Assembly (NCBI RefSeq): GCF_041538045.1
Contig: NZ_JBGOSE010000001.1
Location: forward strand, 124,001-188,000
Length of the DNA stretch: 64,000 nt
Direction of reading: 5' to 3'
DNA from: Aliiglaciecola sp041538045
GTDB lineage: Bacteria; Pseudomonadota; Gammaproteobacteria; Enterobacterales; Alteromonadaceae
The notes under the pieces were generated by a model, which had not been told where the DNA came from, searched no databases, and was given only the letters and a program-made list of their open reading frames with translations. Shown here piece by piece: positions 43,234 to 52,144 of the stretch; position 1 is the first letter of the stretch; each line of letters begins with the position of its first letter. The translations under genes were made by a program, and so were the position numbers.

Positions 43234-43638
43234 ATGTCATCAGTAGTATCAAGAGTCCCTGCGGCTGCAGCGGAAGTCGCTAAAGCTCATTTTGCGAGCT
43301 TACTTAGTTTAGAAACGGATTGTTGGGACACGCATTTTGCCATCAGCAATAACCGTCAAGATTTTGTGCTACTAGATGTAAGAAGTTTATTGCTTTTTGA
43401 CCAAGGACATTTACCCAACGCAATAAATTTACCCCACAAGAATATTAAACCAGAGACTGTTCAATCATATCCTAGCGACACCTTATTTGTGGTGTATTGT
43501 GCCGGTCCCCATTGTAATGGTGCTGACAAGGCAGCCCTAAAGCTTGCTGAATTAGGACGCCCAGTAAAAAAATTAATTGGTGGTATAACAGGATGGTTAA
43601 ATGAAGGGTTTGAGCTGGTTAAAGATGAATCTATCTAA
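43234..43638 (+). CDS. Rhodanese-like domain protein
   Basis: Single-domain rhodanese of 134 residues. I start it at ATG 43234 because GGAGG (43224-43228) sits 5 nt before it; the ATG at 43222 has none. Active-site loop VVYCAGPHCNGADKAA with the nucleophilic cysteine, preceded by LLDVRSLLLFDQGHLPNAINLP (CH2A-like) and closed by LIGGITGWLNEGF. Likely a cytoplasmic sulfurtransferase; partner unknown. It converges on the DUF6265 gene with 12 nt between stops. Confidence 0.9.
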   Translation: MSSVVSRVPAAAAEVAKAHFASLLSLETDCWDTHFAISNNRQDFVLLDVRSLLLFDQGHLPNAINLPHKNIKPETVQSYPSDTLFVVYCAGPHCNGADKAALKLAELGRPVKKLIGGITGWLNEGFELVKDESI

Positions 43639-43650
43639 CCAGCACAATGA

Positions 43651-44121
43651 TCAATTACCGGGCTTCAATTCATAATGCACTGTAAATCCTTTGCCATTGT
43701 TACCTGATACCTCGGCCACGAGTTTGTTACCCTTGCGTAGATAAATTATTTGTTTTGGAAAGTCGTGGTTTGGATTTTCCAAGGTGACGCTATTTGGCTC
43801 GCAGTTTTTAGCTCTAAAGGCCACAGGAAGACTATTGTGGCCTACTTTTGCTAAATAAAAGATTTCTCTTTGCATCTGCACTAAACGCATACTTTCTTGT
43901 TGCTGTAAATCCCCAGAAGCATCTCGACTACTACCTGAACCGGTGAATGTATCCTCGCTTATTTGCAACCATTTTTCTTGGGTATTACCATCAGGCATCG
44001 TTTGCCAGTCACCTACAATCCAATGCAGTTGAGAGAGGTCAACACATTTTGAATCGGCAGATGTTGCTGATGAACCCAGCATAATTATCACTATAGATAA
44101 TAGATAAATTAACCTTTGCAT
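43651..44121 (-). CDS. DUF6265 periplasmic protein
   Basis: A 156-residue exported protein with a Sec signal peptide (LIYLLSIVIIMLGSSATSA). Mature part has the DUF6265 pattern: LHWIVGDWQTMPDG...EKWLQI, SMRLVQMQREIFYLAKV and ENPNHDFPKQIIYLRKGN, which suggests a small lipocalin-like beta barrel. Two cysteines may bond. Function unknown. Divergent from nrdR across 68 bp. Confidence 0.8.
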   Translation of the reverse strand: MQRLIYLLSIVIIMLGSSATSADSKCVDLSQLHWIVGDWQTMPDGNTQEKWLQISEDTFTGSGSSRDASGDLQQQESMRLVQMQREIFYLAKVGHNSLPVAFRAKNCEPNSVTLENPNHDFPKQIIYLRKGNKLVAEVSGNNGKGFTVHYELKPGN

Positions 44122-44189
44122 ATATCACCTTTTTGCTTTTTTATGCTAGTTTAGCGAGCATCTATAGATAGTGAAAAGAAAATAAGACT

Positions 44190-44645
44190 ATGTTTTGTCC
44201 TTTCTGCTCTGAACAAGAAACTAAAGTTATCGATTCCAGATTGGTTGCCGAAGGTCATCAGGTGCGTCGCAGACGAGAATGTACAACCTGTCACGAGCGA
44301 TTTACGACTTTTGAAATTGCAGAATTAGTCATGCCTCGCGTGGTCAAGCGGGATGGTTCGCGAGAACCTTTCAACGAAGATAAACTTCGAGCTGGTTTGC
44401 TACGAGCGTTAGAAAAGCGTCCAGTGAGCACTGAAAAAGTAGAGCATTGCATTAGTCAGCTGAAATCTTCTTTGCGTGCAACTGGAGAGCGGGAAATCAG
44501 TAGCGAGTTTTTAGGCAGCTTAATAATGGACGCTCTTAAAGAACTAGATAAAGTGGCTTATGTGCGTTTCGCTTCGGTTTATCGCTCTTTCGAAGACATT
44601 CGAGAGTTTGGTGAAGAAATTGCCAAATTAGGTGAAAAACCCTGA
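44190..44645 (+). CDS. nrdR: Transcriptional repressor NrdR
   Basis: Zinc-ribbon/ATP-cone repressor of ribonucleotide reductase genes, 151 residues. Zinc ribbon CPFC...CTTCHERF with the basic RRRREC helix, then the ATP-cone (RVVKRDGSREPFNEDKLR). It heads the nrdR-ribD-ribE-ribBA-ribH-nusB-thiL-pgpA series typical of gammaproteobacteria. Confidence 0.97.
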   Translation: MFCPFCSEQETKVIDSRLVAEGHQVRRRRECTTCHERFTTFEIAELVMPRVVKRDGSREPFNEDKLRAGLLRALEKRPVSTEKVEHCISQLKSSLRATGEREISSEFLGSLIMDALKELDKVAYVRFASVYRSFEDIREFGEEIAKLGEKP

Positions 44646-44677
44646 TTGAATTATCTGTTTAGGGAATTTGTAACCTA

Positions 44678-45811
44678 ATGCCTTCCTACAATTTTTCGAC
44701 TTTAGATCACCACTTTATGAGTATTGCCATAAAGTTGGCTCGAAAAGGTCAATATACCACCACGCCAAACCCTAATGTCGGCTGTGTTATTGCTAATCAA
44801 AATGGTGAAGTGATCGGCCAAGGTTGGCATCATAAAGCGGGGACTCCCCACGCTGAAGTACACGCCTTAAAACAAGCTGGAAAGCAAGCCCAAGGCGCAA
44901 CCGCCTACGTTACTCTAGAACCCTGCAGTCACTTTGGTCGAACGCCACCCTGTGCCGATGCGCTTATCCAAGCGGGGGTGAAACGAGTGGTCGCAGCTAT
45001 GGTGGATCCAAACCCTAACGTCGCGGGAAGGGGGCTCAAAAGGTTAGCCGAACAGGGAATTGATGTATCTCACGGTCTATTGAGTGAGCAAGCACATCAG
45101 CTCAATCGTGGTTTTATTAAACGAATGACACTAAAGCGCCCTTGGGTAACGGTTAAACTAGCCGCTAGTCTAGATGGTAAAACGGCGTTAGCAAATGGCA
45201 AAAGCCAATGGATCACTGGCCCACATGCAAGAGCGGATGTGCAAGACCATAGGGCTAAAAGCTGTGGAATATTGTCTGGATCTGGGACGGTTTTGGCTGA
45301 CAATCCAAGTTTAAATGTAAGATTTAACGAATTAAATCATGCTAAAAATTGGGTGTTAGAGTCTGAGCTTCGTCAACCCTTACGAATTATTTTAGATGGT
45401 AAAAATCAACTCACTGACAATCTCAAAATGTTCGATCTGGAAGGTCAAACCTTGATTATCAATCGTAAAGTGAACCCGTTAATTAGAGACAGCGTAGAAC
45501 AAGTGCAGATAGACAGTATTGGCAATAAACTTGATTTGGTGGCGATGCTACAGGTTTTATCTGACAAACAATTAAATGAAATTTGGGTTGAAGCTGGTGG
45601 CATGCTCGCTGGAACATTAGTACAACAAAATCTAGCGGATGAATTGATTTTATATCAGGCGCCCAAACTATTAGGTGACAAAGGTCAGAATTTATTTGTG
45701 ATGGATGAACTGACACAAATGAATCAAGCTAAAATATTAAAATGGTCTCGGGTTCGAATGGTAGGTGATGATTTGAAAATGATTGCCCATTTTAACTTAG
45801 CCTCTGAATAG
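44678..45811 (+). CDS. ribD: Bifunctional pyrimidine deaminase/reductase RibD
   Basis: Second and third steps of riboflavin synthesis. 377 residues. N-terminal deaminase with HAEVHALKQAG and EPCSHFGRTPPCADALI zinc/catalytic motifs; C-terminal reductase starting near residue 148 with RPWVTVKLAASLDGKTA and EAGGMLAGTLV. Starts 32 nt after nrdR. Confidence 0.97.
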   Translation: MPSYNFSTLDHHFMSIAIKLARKGQYTTTPNPNVGCVIANQNGEVIGQGWHHKAGTPHAEVHALKQAGKQAQGATAYVTLEPCSHFGRTPPCADALIQAGVKRVVAAMVDPNPNVAGRGLKRLAEQGIDVSHGLLSEQAHQLNRGFIKRMTLKRPWVTVKLAASLDGKTALANGKSQWITGPHARADVQDHRAKSCGILSGSGTVLADNPSLNVRFNELNHAKNWVLESELRQPLRIILDGKNQLTDNLKMFDLEGQTLIINRKVNPLIRDSVEQVQIDSIGNKLDLVAMLQVLSDKQLNEIWVEAGGMLAGTLVQQNLADELILYQAPKLLGDKGQNLFVMDELTQMNQAKILKWSRVRMVGDDLKMIAHFNLASE

Positions 45812-45846
45812 CAATTTAAACTTCTGCAAATATCGGATTATAAAAA

Positions 45847-46509
45847 ATGTTTACTGGAATAATAGAAGATGTCGGTCACATCGCAAAATTACAACCTAAG
45901 GGCGATGATATTCGCTTGACCGTTGCCGTGCAGAAGCTAGATATGTCTGATGTGGCATTAGGTGACAGTATCGCCACTAATGGCGTGTGCCTAACCGTTG
46001 TGGATTTTTCAGATAAGCACTACAGCGTGGACGTTTCTCCTGAAACAATTAAACGTTCTGGTTTTGCTAATTACACCGTCGGCGACAAAGTAAACTTAGA
46101 AAAAGCCATGCAAGCGAGTTCACGTTTCGGTGGCCATATTGTTAGTGGCCACGTTGACGGAGTTGGCAAAATAGTTGCCATCAATCCTATCGATCGTTGG
46201 TTAGAAATCTGGATCCAAGCTCCCGACGAACTGGCCAAATATATTTCCGAGAAAGGCTCTATAACCATTGATGGCGTTAGTTTAACTGTTAATGATGTGG
46301 ATGGTGCTAAATTTATGTTGACTTTGATCCCGCATACACTGCAAGAAACCATAATAGGTCATTACCAAGTTGGTAGCTTAGTGAATTTAGAAGTGGATTT
46401 GATAGCCCGTTATCTAGAGCGGTTGATTTTAGGAGATAAAGCCGCACATAGTCAAAAGCAACAGGGCATAGATCTTCAATTCTTAGCTGAGAATGGTTAT
46501 TTGAAGTAA
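45847..46509 (+). CDS. ribE: Riboflavin synthase, alpha subunit
   Basis: Dismutates two 6,7-dimethyl-8-ribityllumazine into riboflavin. 220 residues made of two lumazine-binding repeats: MFTGIIEDVG with GVCLTVVDF, and the second with GSITIDGVSLTVNDVDG. HIVSGHVDGVG is the trimer-linker signature. 35 nt after ribD. No FMN riboswitch is visible upstream. Confidence 0.96.
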   Translation: MFTGIIEDVGHIAKLQPKGDDIRLTVAVQKLDMSDVALGDSIATNGVCLTVVDFSDKHYSVDVSPETIKRSGFANYTVGDKVNLEKAMQASSRFGGHIVSGHVDGVGKIVAINPIDRWLEIWIQAPDELAKYISEKGSITIDGVSLTVNDVDGAKFMLTLIPHTLQETIIGHYQVGSLVNLEVDLIARYLERLILGDKAAHSQKQQGIDLQFLAENGYLK

Positions 46510-46554
46510 CCCAAACTAAAACTGAATAATTTAAAAAATAGAGTACCCCACACA

Positions 46555-47652
46555 ATGGCAATGCATAGCATCGAAGAAATAATCGAAGACATCAAACAAG
46601 GCAAAATGGTTATCCTGATGGATGATGAAGATCGGGAAAACGAAGGTGATTTGATTATGGCCGCTGAACATGTGACGCCAGAGGCGATTAATTTTATGGT
46701 CACCCATGCCCGAGGATTGGTTTGTTTGCCGATGACTGCACAACGTTGTCAGCGTTTAAAGTTGCCATTGATGGTGGATAACAATAGCGCCCAATTTTCA
46801 ACTAATTTCACTGTATCCATTGAAGCGGCTAAGGGGGTGACGACTGGGATTTCTGCAGCAGATCGAGCGCAAACTATTTTGGCGGCAGTGCATAAAGACG
46901 CAAAAGCCGAAGATATTGTTCAGCCTGGTCATATATTTCCGTTAATTGCCAAAGAAGGTGGGGTATTAAATCGCGCGGGACATACCGAAGCGGGTGTAGA
47001 TTTACCGCGATTAGCAGGTTTAGAGCCAGCTTCAGTGATTGTCGAAATCTTAAATGATGATGGTAGCATGGCTCGTAGACCGGAGTTGGAGATATTTGCC
47101 CAAAAGCATAATTTGAAAATGGGTACAATTGCCGATTTAATTGAATATAGAAACCTGAATGAAACCACTATTGAGCATGTTGCTAGCTGCAAATTACCCA
47201 CACGTTTTGGTGAATTCGACCTGCATACCTTTAAAGATGTGATTGACGATCAGGTGCATTTCGCTTTGTGCAAAGGCGAAATCGACGGAGATTCAGCGAC
47301 CTTGGTTCGTGTTCACTTGCATAACACATTTAATGATTTGTTTGCTTCAGAAAGATCGGCCGAGCGCAGTGTTGGTCTACCTGAGGCAATGGAAAAAATC
47401 GCTGATGAAGGTGGCGTGTTGGTATTGCTGGGTAAGGAAGAAGATTTGATCGCCCAGGTCAAACAATTTGAGGCAGAAGATCTCGGTAGCCGAGCTACTC
47501 CCACAAAAAATCAAGGAACATCGCGAACTGTTGGTGTGGGCAGTCAAATTCTAGCGAAATTGGGTGTGCGCAAGATGCGTTTAATTAGTAAACCAAAAAA
47601 ATATCACGCCTTATCAGGGTTTGGTTTAGAAGTTGTGGATTACGTGTATTAA
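46555..47652 (+). CDS. ribBA: 3,4-dihydroxy-2-butanone-4-phosphate synthase with degenerate GTP cyclohydrolase II domain (RibBA/RibBX)
   Basis: 365 residues. The N-terminal ~200 residues are a complete RibB: DDEDRENEGDLIMAAEH and the HTEAGVDLPRLAGL motif. The C-terminal ~150 residues have the GTP cyclohydrolase II outline (LPTRFGEFDLHTF, NQGTSRTVGVGSQILAKLG) but lack its three zinc cysteines: where the C-x10-CxC site belongs the sequence reads HNTFNDLFASERSAERS. The protein is thus RibB with an inactive RibA-like tail, a variant known as RibBX; a real ribA should exist elsewhere. Starts 45 nt after ribE. Confidence 0.92.
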   Translation: MAMHSIEEIIEDIKQGKMVILMDDEDRENEGDLIMAAEHVTPEAINFMVTHARGLVCLPMTAQRCQRLKLPLMVDNNSAQFSTNFTVSIEAAKGVTTGISAADRAQTILAAVHKDAKAEDIVQPGHIFPLIAKEGGVLNRAGHTEAGVDLPRLAGLEPASVIVEILNDDGSMARRPELEIFAQKHNLKMGTIADLIEYRNLNETTIEHVASCKLPTRFGEFDLHTFKDVIDDQVHFALCKGEIDGDSATLVRVHLHNTFNDLFASERSAERSVGLPEAMEKIADEGGVLVLLGKEEDLIAQVKQFEAEDLGSRATPTKNQGTSRTVGVGSQILAKLGVRKMRLISKPKKYHALSGFGLEVVDYVY

Positions 47653-47657
47653 TCCAT

Positions 47658-47685
47658 TTGGGTTTCCATGGTGTTGTGCTATAAT
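47658..47685 (+). promoter_or_regulatory. Candidate promoter in front of ribH
   Basis: Consensus TATAAT at 47680-47685 preceded by TGTGC, with a weak TTGGGT 16 bp upstream (47658-47663). It would give ribH-nusB-thiL-pgpA expression independent of the upstream rib genes. Confidence 0.5.
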
Positions 47686-47717
47686 CCGCGCCGTTTTTCT
47701 TACAGGGCTTCACAAAC

Positions 47718-48191
47718 ATGAATATCATTGAAGGTAATGTTCGCGCAACAGGCAAAAAGTTTGCGTTGGTTGTATCTCGCTTTAACAGTTTTGTTGTTGA
47801 GAGCTTAGTTGACGGAGCATTAGACACGCTAGATCGTGTGGGTGAAGTCAGTGACCAAGATATTACCTTGGTTCGAGTTCCTGGCGCGTATGAGCTACCC
47901 ATAGTCGCTAAAAAATTAGCTGAACAAAAAAAATATGATGCAATTATTGCATTAGGTGCAGTTATTCGTGGCGGAACTCCGCATTTTGATTTTGTAGCAG
48001 GTGAATGTAATAAAGGTCTAGCGCAGGTTTCATTGGAATATGGCATTCCAGTTTCTTTTGGGGTGATTACTACCGATAGCATTGAGCAAGCCATTGAGCG
48101 TTCAGGTACCAAAGCAGGTAACAAGGGCGCTGACGCGGCCATGGGTGCACTGGAAATGGTTAATGTTATTGCGCAAATAGAAGAGGCATAA
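47718..48191 (+). CDS. ribH: 6,7-dimethyl-8-ribityllumazine synthase
   Basis: Penultimate riboflavin step, joins the RibB product to the pyrimidine. 157 residues. Motifs: VVSRFNSFVVESL, VPGAYELPI, ALGAVIRGGTPHFDFVAGE and the catalytic histidine therein. nusB starts 2 nt after its stop. Confidence 0.97.
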   Translation: MNIIEGNVRATGKKFALVVSRFNSFVVESLVDGALDTLDRVGEVSDQDITLVRVPGAYELPIVAKKLAEQKKYDAIIALGAVIRGGTPHFDFVAGECNKGLAQVSLEYGIPVSFGVITTDSIEQAIERSGTKAGNKGADAAMGALEMVNVIAQIEEA

Positions 48192-48193
48192 AC

Positions 48194-48625
48194 GTGAAGC
48201 CATCTGCACGTAGAAAAGCAAGGGAACTTGCAGTACAAGCTGTTTACTCTTGGCAAATGAGTAAAAACCCTGTTGAACAAATCGAATTGGGAATTGCCAC
48301 AAGTAACAATATGGAAAAAGTTGATATGGCTTATTTTCAAGAATTGTTGCGAAATGTTGTCAAAGACTATGAAAGCCTAGATAAGACTATGAAACCATAC
48401 CTAGGGCGTTTACCTGAAGAGTTAGATGTGGTTGAAAAAGCGATTTTACGCATCGCTACCTACGAACTTACCGCGCGTATTGATGTCCCTTATAAAGTCG
48501 TTATTAACGAAGCTATTGAGTTGGCCAAATCTTTTGGTGCCGACGAAAGCCATAAATTTATTAATGGTGTGCTTGATAAAGCGATTAAAACCCTCAGAAA
48601 ACACGAACTATCTTCAAAAGAGTAA
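48194..48625 (+). CDS. nusB: Transcription antitermination protein NusB
   Basis: All-helical rRNA antitermination factor, 143 residues. ARRKARELAVQAVYSWQ opening, LPEELDVVEKAILRIATYEL and VINEAIELAKSFGADESHKFINGVLDK are family hallmarks. GTG start at 48194, two bases after ribH, so translationally coupled. Confidence 0.97.
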   Translation: MKPSARRKARELAVQAVYSWQMSKNPVEQIELGIATSNNMEKVDMAYFQELLRNVVKDYESLDKTMKPYLGRLPEELDVVEKAILRIATYELTARIDVPYKVVINEAIELAKSFGADESHKFINGVLDKAIKTLRKHELSSKE

Positions 48626-48626
48626 C

Positions 48627-49592
48627 GTGAAAGAATTTGACATTATCGATCGCTTTTTTAAACAAGAGCGAGAATCACGCAAAGATGTAATTCATGGCAT
48701 TGGAGATGACTGTGCAGTCACTCGAGTGCCCGAAGGTTTAAACCTTGCAATTACAACAGACACCCTAATTAGTGGCGTACACTTTCCCATTGATACACCG
48801 CCGGAAGCGATAGCACACAAAGCATTAGCGGTTAACCTAAGTGATTTAGCTGCCATGGGGGCCGAACCTGCTTGGTTCAGTTTGTCTTTATCATTACCTG
48901 AGATAGATGAAAGCTGGCTGGAAGCCTTTTCTCAATCCCTATTCGAAATCTCAAAATACTACTCTATCCAATTAATTGGTGGCGACACCGTTCAAGGTCC
49001 TTTAGCCATTACCATTACTGCTCAGGGCTTTGTACCTGAAGAGCAAGCGTTAATGCGTAGTACGGCCAAGCCTGGCGACCTGGTTTATGTTACTGGCACT
49101 ATAGGTGATGCAGGGGCAGGACTGGATATTAAATTAGGTAATTTATCGAGCTCTGAGCTGGCGGCTAACTATTTGTTAAACCGCTTGAATTATCCTGCTC
49201 CAAGATTACTAGCAGGCACCGCATTGCGGCGTACGGCGAGTTCTTGCATTGATATATCCGACGGCTTAGTACAAGACCTTCAGCACATTCTGAATGCTTC
49301 TGAATGTGGGGCTAAAATTCATGTTAACAACTTACCTCTATCAGTCGCCTTGAAAGAAACGGTGGATTTAGATCAAGCCATTCAATACGCCCTTAGCTCT
49401 GGTGATGATTATGAGCTGTTATTTACGGTGAATGAAGAACAAAAAGGCAACTTAGAAACTGGTTTAGCTAACGCCAATATAAATGCCACTTGCATTGGTC
49501 AACTGACAGGCGTAAAACGAAAACTTGAATTGTTTTTTGATGACGAGCCTTATGAACAACAGGGTGCATGTTTTGAGCACTTCAGCGCTTGA
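48627..49592 (+). CDS. thiL: Thiamine-monophosphate kinase
   Basis: Makes thiamine diphosphate. The GTG at 48627, one base after nusB, gives 321 residues beginning with KEFDIIDRFF; the longer frame is nusB in another frame. Motifs: GIGDDCAV, TTDTLISGVHFP, NLSDLAAMGAEP, GGDTVQGP and ISDGLVQDL. Ends overlapping the pgpA start. Confidence 0.96.
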   Translation: MKEFDIIDRFFKQERESRKDVIHGIGDDCAVTRVPEGLNLAITTDTLISGVHFPIDTPPEAIAHKALAVNLSDLAAMGAEPAWFSLSLSLPEIDESWLEAFSQSLFEISKYYSIQLIGGDTVQGPLAITITAQGFVPEEQALMRSTAKPGDLVYVTGTIGDAGAGLDIKLGNLSSSELAANYLLNRLNYPAPRLLAGTALRRTASSCIDISDGLVQDLQHILNASECGAKIHVNNLPLSVALKETVDLDQAIQYALSSGDDYELLFTVNEEQKGNLETGLANANINATCIGQLTGVKRKLELFFDDEPYEQQGACFEHFSA

Positions 49593-50077
49593 ACACTGAA
49601 CAGCGAAGCCGCGTTACGCTAAGTAACCCAGCACACTTTTTGGCTTTAGGAGCAGGCTCTGGTCTTGCCCCTAAAATGCCAGGTACCTTTGGCACCCTTG
49701 CGGCCGTGCCATTGGTTTGGTTGTTACTCGAATCCGTTTCCCTAAATATCTATATTTTATTATGTGTGTTAGCCAGCATTGCCGGTATCTGGATTTGCGG
49801 TAAAACCGCCGATGATATGGGGGTGCATGATGATTCATCTATCGTTTGGGATGAAGTTGCAGGCATGATGATTACCATGATTGCAGTACCACTGAGTTGG
49901 CAAACCATGCTGGTGGGTTTCGCGTTATTTCGTTTGTTTGATATTCTCAAACCTTGGCCAATTAGTTACTTAGATAAGTATGTCCATGGTGGCTTTGGGA
50001 TTATGGCTGACGATGTACTGGCCGGTATTGCAGCGTTATTGAGTTTACATTTGTTACTGAACTTCGGTGTGCTTTAA
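49589..50077 (+). CDS. pgpA: Phosphatidylglycerophosphatase A
   Basis: Removes phosphate from phosphatidylglycerol phosphate at the inner membrane. 162 residues with about four helices. Motifs: GLAPKMPGTFGTLAAVP, SIVWDEVAGM and FRLFDILKPWPI. The TTG start at 49589 overlaps the thiL stop by four bases (TTGA). Last gene of the operon; no good terminator is seen behind it. Confidence 0.94.
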   Translation: MNTEQRSRVTLSNPAHFLALGAGSGLAPKMPGTFGTLAAVPLVWLLLESVSLNIYILLCVLASIAGIWICGKTADDMGVHDDSSIVWDEVAGMMITMIAVPLSWQTMLVGFALFRLFDILKPWPISYLDKYVHGGFGIMADDVLAGIAALLSLHLLLNFGVL

Positions 50078-50243
50078 GCTACTGACTTAAGTACATTATT
50101 GAAATAAAATGGCACTCAAAATTGTCATCATTTCTTATTTCTTAGCTCTTAGTCTTAAAATCTTCAAACAAACCTTAATTTACCCCGCGCTGTGCCCATT
50201 AGGCACATTAACCAACTTAACATGCCGAATTAAACATTCTCAA

Positions 50244-52106
50244 TTAGTCTAGAAAGTCCGTTATTCTCGCAACAATTCCCGCACCGTCTAGTTGCAGTTC
50301 TTGATACATTTGTTGTTGCGTACCTTGCATAATGAACTCGTCTGGTAAACCTAGTTGCAATAGCTTACTGTTGTATTTTTGACTGAGTAGATATTCTGCT
50401 ACAGCACTGCCTGCGCCACCGGCAATGGCACCATCTTCAAGGGTGACGAACAACTCGAAGTTTTCAGCCAATGTGTCAATCACAGCCGTATCCAGGGGTT
50501 TAACAAAGCGCATATCGACCATAGTTGCACCGAGTTGTTCAGCTGCTTCTAAGGCAAAAGGTAATAAGGTGCCAAAATTAAGAATAGCGACTTTACTGCC
50601 GTGTCTGAGGGTACGAGATTTACCAATGCTAATTTTTTCCATGGATTTTTCAATCTTAGCACCCACACCAGTACCGCGGGGATAACGTACCGCTGCTGGC
50701 TGATTTAATTTATGGCCAGTGTAAAGCATTTGACGACATTCATTTTCGTCAGAAGGGGCCATGATAACTAAGTTTGGAATACAGCGCATAAATGGGATAT
50801 CAAATGCCCCTTGATGAGTTGGGCCATCCGCTCCCACTAATCCTGCTCTGTCTACTGCAAAAAGTACCGGCAGGTTTTGTAAGGCGACATCATGAATTAA
50901 TTGATCATATGCGCGCTGTAAAAATGTTGAATAAATCGCTACGACTGGATTTAATCCTTCTTTGGCTAGACCTGCAGCAAAGGTCACTGAATGTTGCTCG
51001 GCAATAGCCACGTCAAAATATTGTTCCGGAAATTCCTGAGAGAACTTAACCATGCCAGAACCTTCACGCATGGCAGGTGTTATGGCCATCAATTTAGAGT
51101 CTAATGCAGCCATATCACATAACCAGTCACCAAAGACATTTGAGAAAGTTGGGCCACTTGGAGCCGACTTGGGTAAACCATTGTCGGCTGGATTAAATTT
51201 AGGCACAGCGTGGAATTTGATCGGATCTTTTTCAGCCAACTCAAAGCCTTTGCCCTTTTTAGTCACCACGTGAAGAATTTGTGGGCCTTTAATTGAGCGC
51301 ATATTGCGTAAGGTTTCAACCACACCTTTAACGTCATGGCCATCGATGGGGCCAATATAATTAAAGCCAAGCTCTTCAAATATAGTGCCTGGTACCACCA
51401 TACCTTTAATATGTTCTTCTGCTCGGCTGGCAAATTCTTTAATTGGTGGGACATTACTTAATAACTTTTTGCCACCATCGCGAATAGAGTTAAAAAAGTT
51501 GCCAGTTAACAGTCGTGCTAAATGACTATTCAGGGCTCCAACGTTTTCTGATATCGACATTTCGTTATCGTTGAGAATCACTAACACGTCTTTATTTATA
51601 TCGCCACCATGATTTAGAGCTTCAAAGGCCATACCCGCGGTCATCGCGCCATCACCGATTACTGCTACTACTTTACGATCTTTGCCTTCTTTTTCCGCTG
51701 CTACAGCCATACCCAAAGCGGCACTAATGGAGGTAGATGAGTGACCTACAGCAAAGGTGTCGTATTCGCTCTCTAGTGGCCAAGGAAACGGATGTAAACC
51801 ATCTTTTTGACGTATGCTTGTCATTTTTTCTCGGCGACCAGTAAGGATCTTGTGTGGATAGGCTTGGTGGCCCACATCCCAAATCAAGCGATCAAAGGGA
51901 GTGTTATACACATAATGCAGGGCGACTGTTAGCTCAACAGTTCCTAAACCAGACGCGAAATGACCACTACTTTTACTCACGCAAGACAAAAGGTATTGAC
52001 GCAATTCATCTGCACACTGTCTTAATTGTTCTTGCGGTAATTTACGCAAATCTTCAGGCGTATTGGCCTTTGCCAAGATAGGGTAGTGAGCTAAATCTAG
52101 AGTCAT
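50244..52106 (-). CDS. dxs: 1-deoxy-D-xylulose-5-phosphate synthase
   Basis: Thiamine-diphosphate enzyme that commits pyruvate and glyceraldehyde-3-phosphate to the MEP isoprenoid pathway and to thiamine/pyridoxal precursors. 620 residues. Motifs: SGHFASGLGTVELTVAL, VIGDGAMTAGMAFEALNHGG, SENVGALN, AEQHSVTFAAGLA and YPRGTG. Converges on pgpA across 166 bp. ATG at 52106, 38 nt after ispA. Confidence 0.97.
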   Translation of the reverse strand: MTLDLAHYPILAKANTPEDLRKLPQEQLRQCADELRQYLLSCVSKSSGHFASGLGTVELTVALHYVYNTPFDRLIWDVGHQAYPHKILTGRREKMTSIRQKDGLHPFPWPLESEYDTFAVGHSSTSISAALGMAVAAEKEGKDRKVVAVIGDGAMTAGMAFEALNHGGDINKDVLVILNDNEMSISENVGALNSHLARLLTGNFFNSIRDGGKKLLSNVPPIKEFASRAEEHIKGMVVPGTIFEELGFNYIGPIDGHDVKGVVETLRNMRSIKGPQILHVVTKKGKGFELAEKDPIKFHAVPKFNPADNGLPKSAPSGPTFSNVFGDWLCDMAALDSKLMAITPAMREGSGMVKFSQEFPEQYFDVAIAEQHSVTFAAGLAKEGLNPVVAIYSTFLQRAYDQLIHDVALQNLPVLFAVDRAGLVGADGPTHQGAFDIPFMRCIPNLVIMAPSDENECRQMLYTGHKLNQPAAVRYPRGTGVGAKIEKSMEKISIGKSRTLRHGSKVAILNFGTLLPFALEAAEQLGATMVDMRFVKPLDTAVIDTLAENFELFVTLEDGAIAGGAGSAVAEYLLSQKYNSKLLQLGLPDEFIMQGTQQQMYQELQLDGAGIVARITDFLD

Positions 52107-52144
52107 GTTTTGCCTAGTATTAATTATGTTTGTGGCGAGCGAGT

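Noticed and set aside
45812..46554. Search for an FMN riboswitch near the riboflavin genes
   Set aside because: The spacers before ribE and ribBA are too short (35 and 45 nt) and show no RFN-like pairing.
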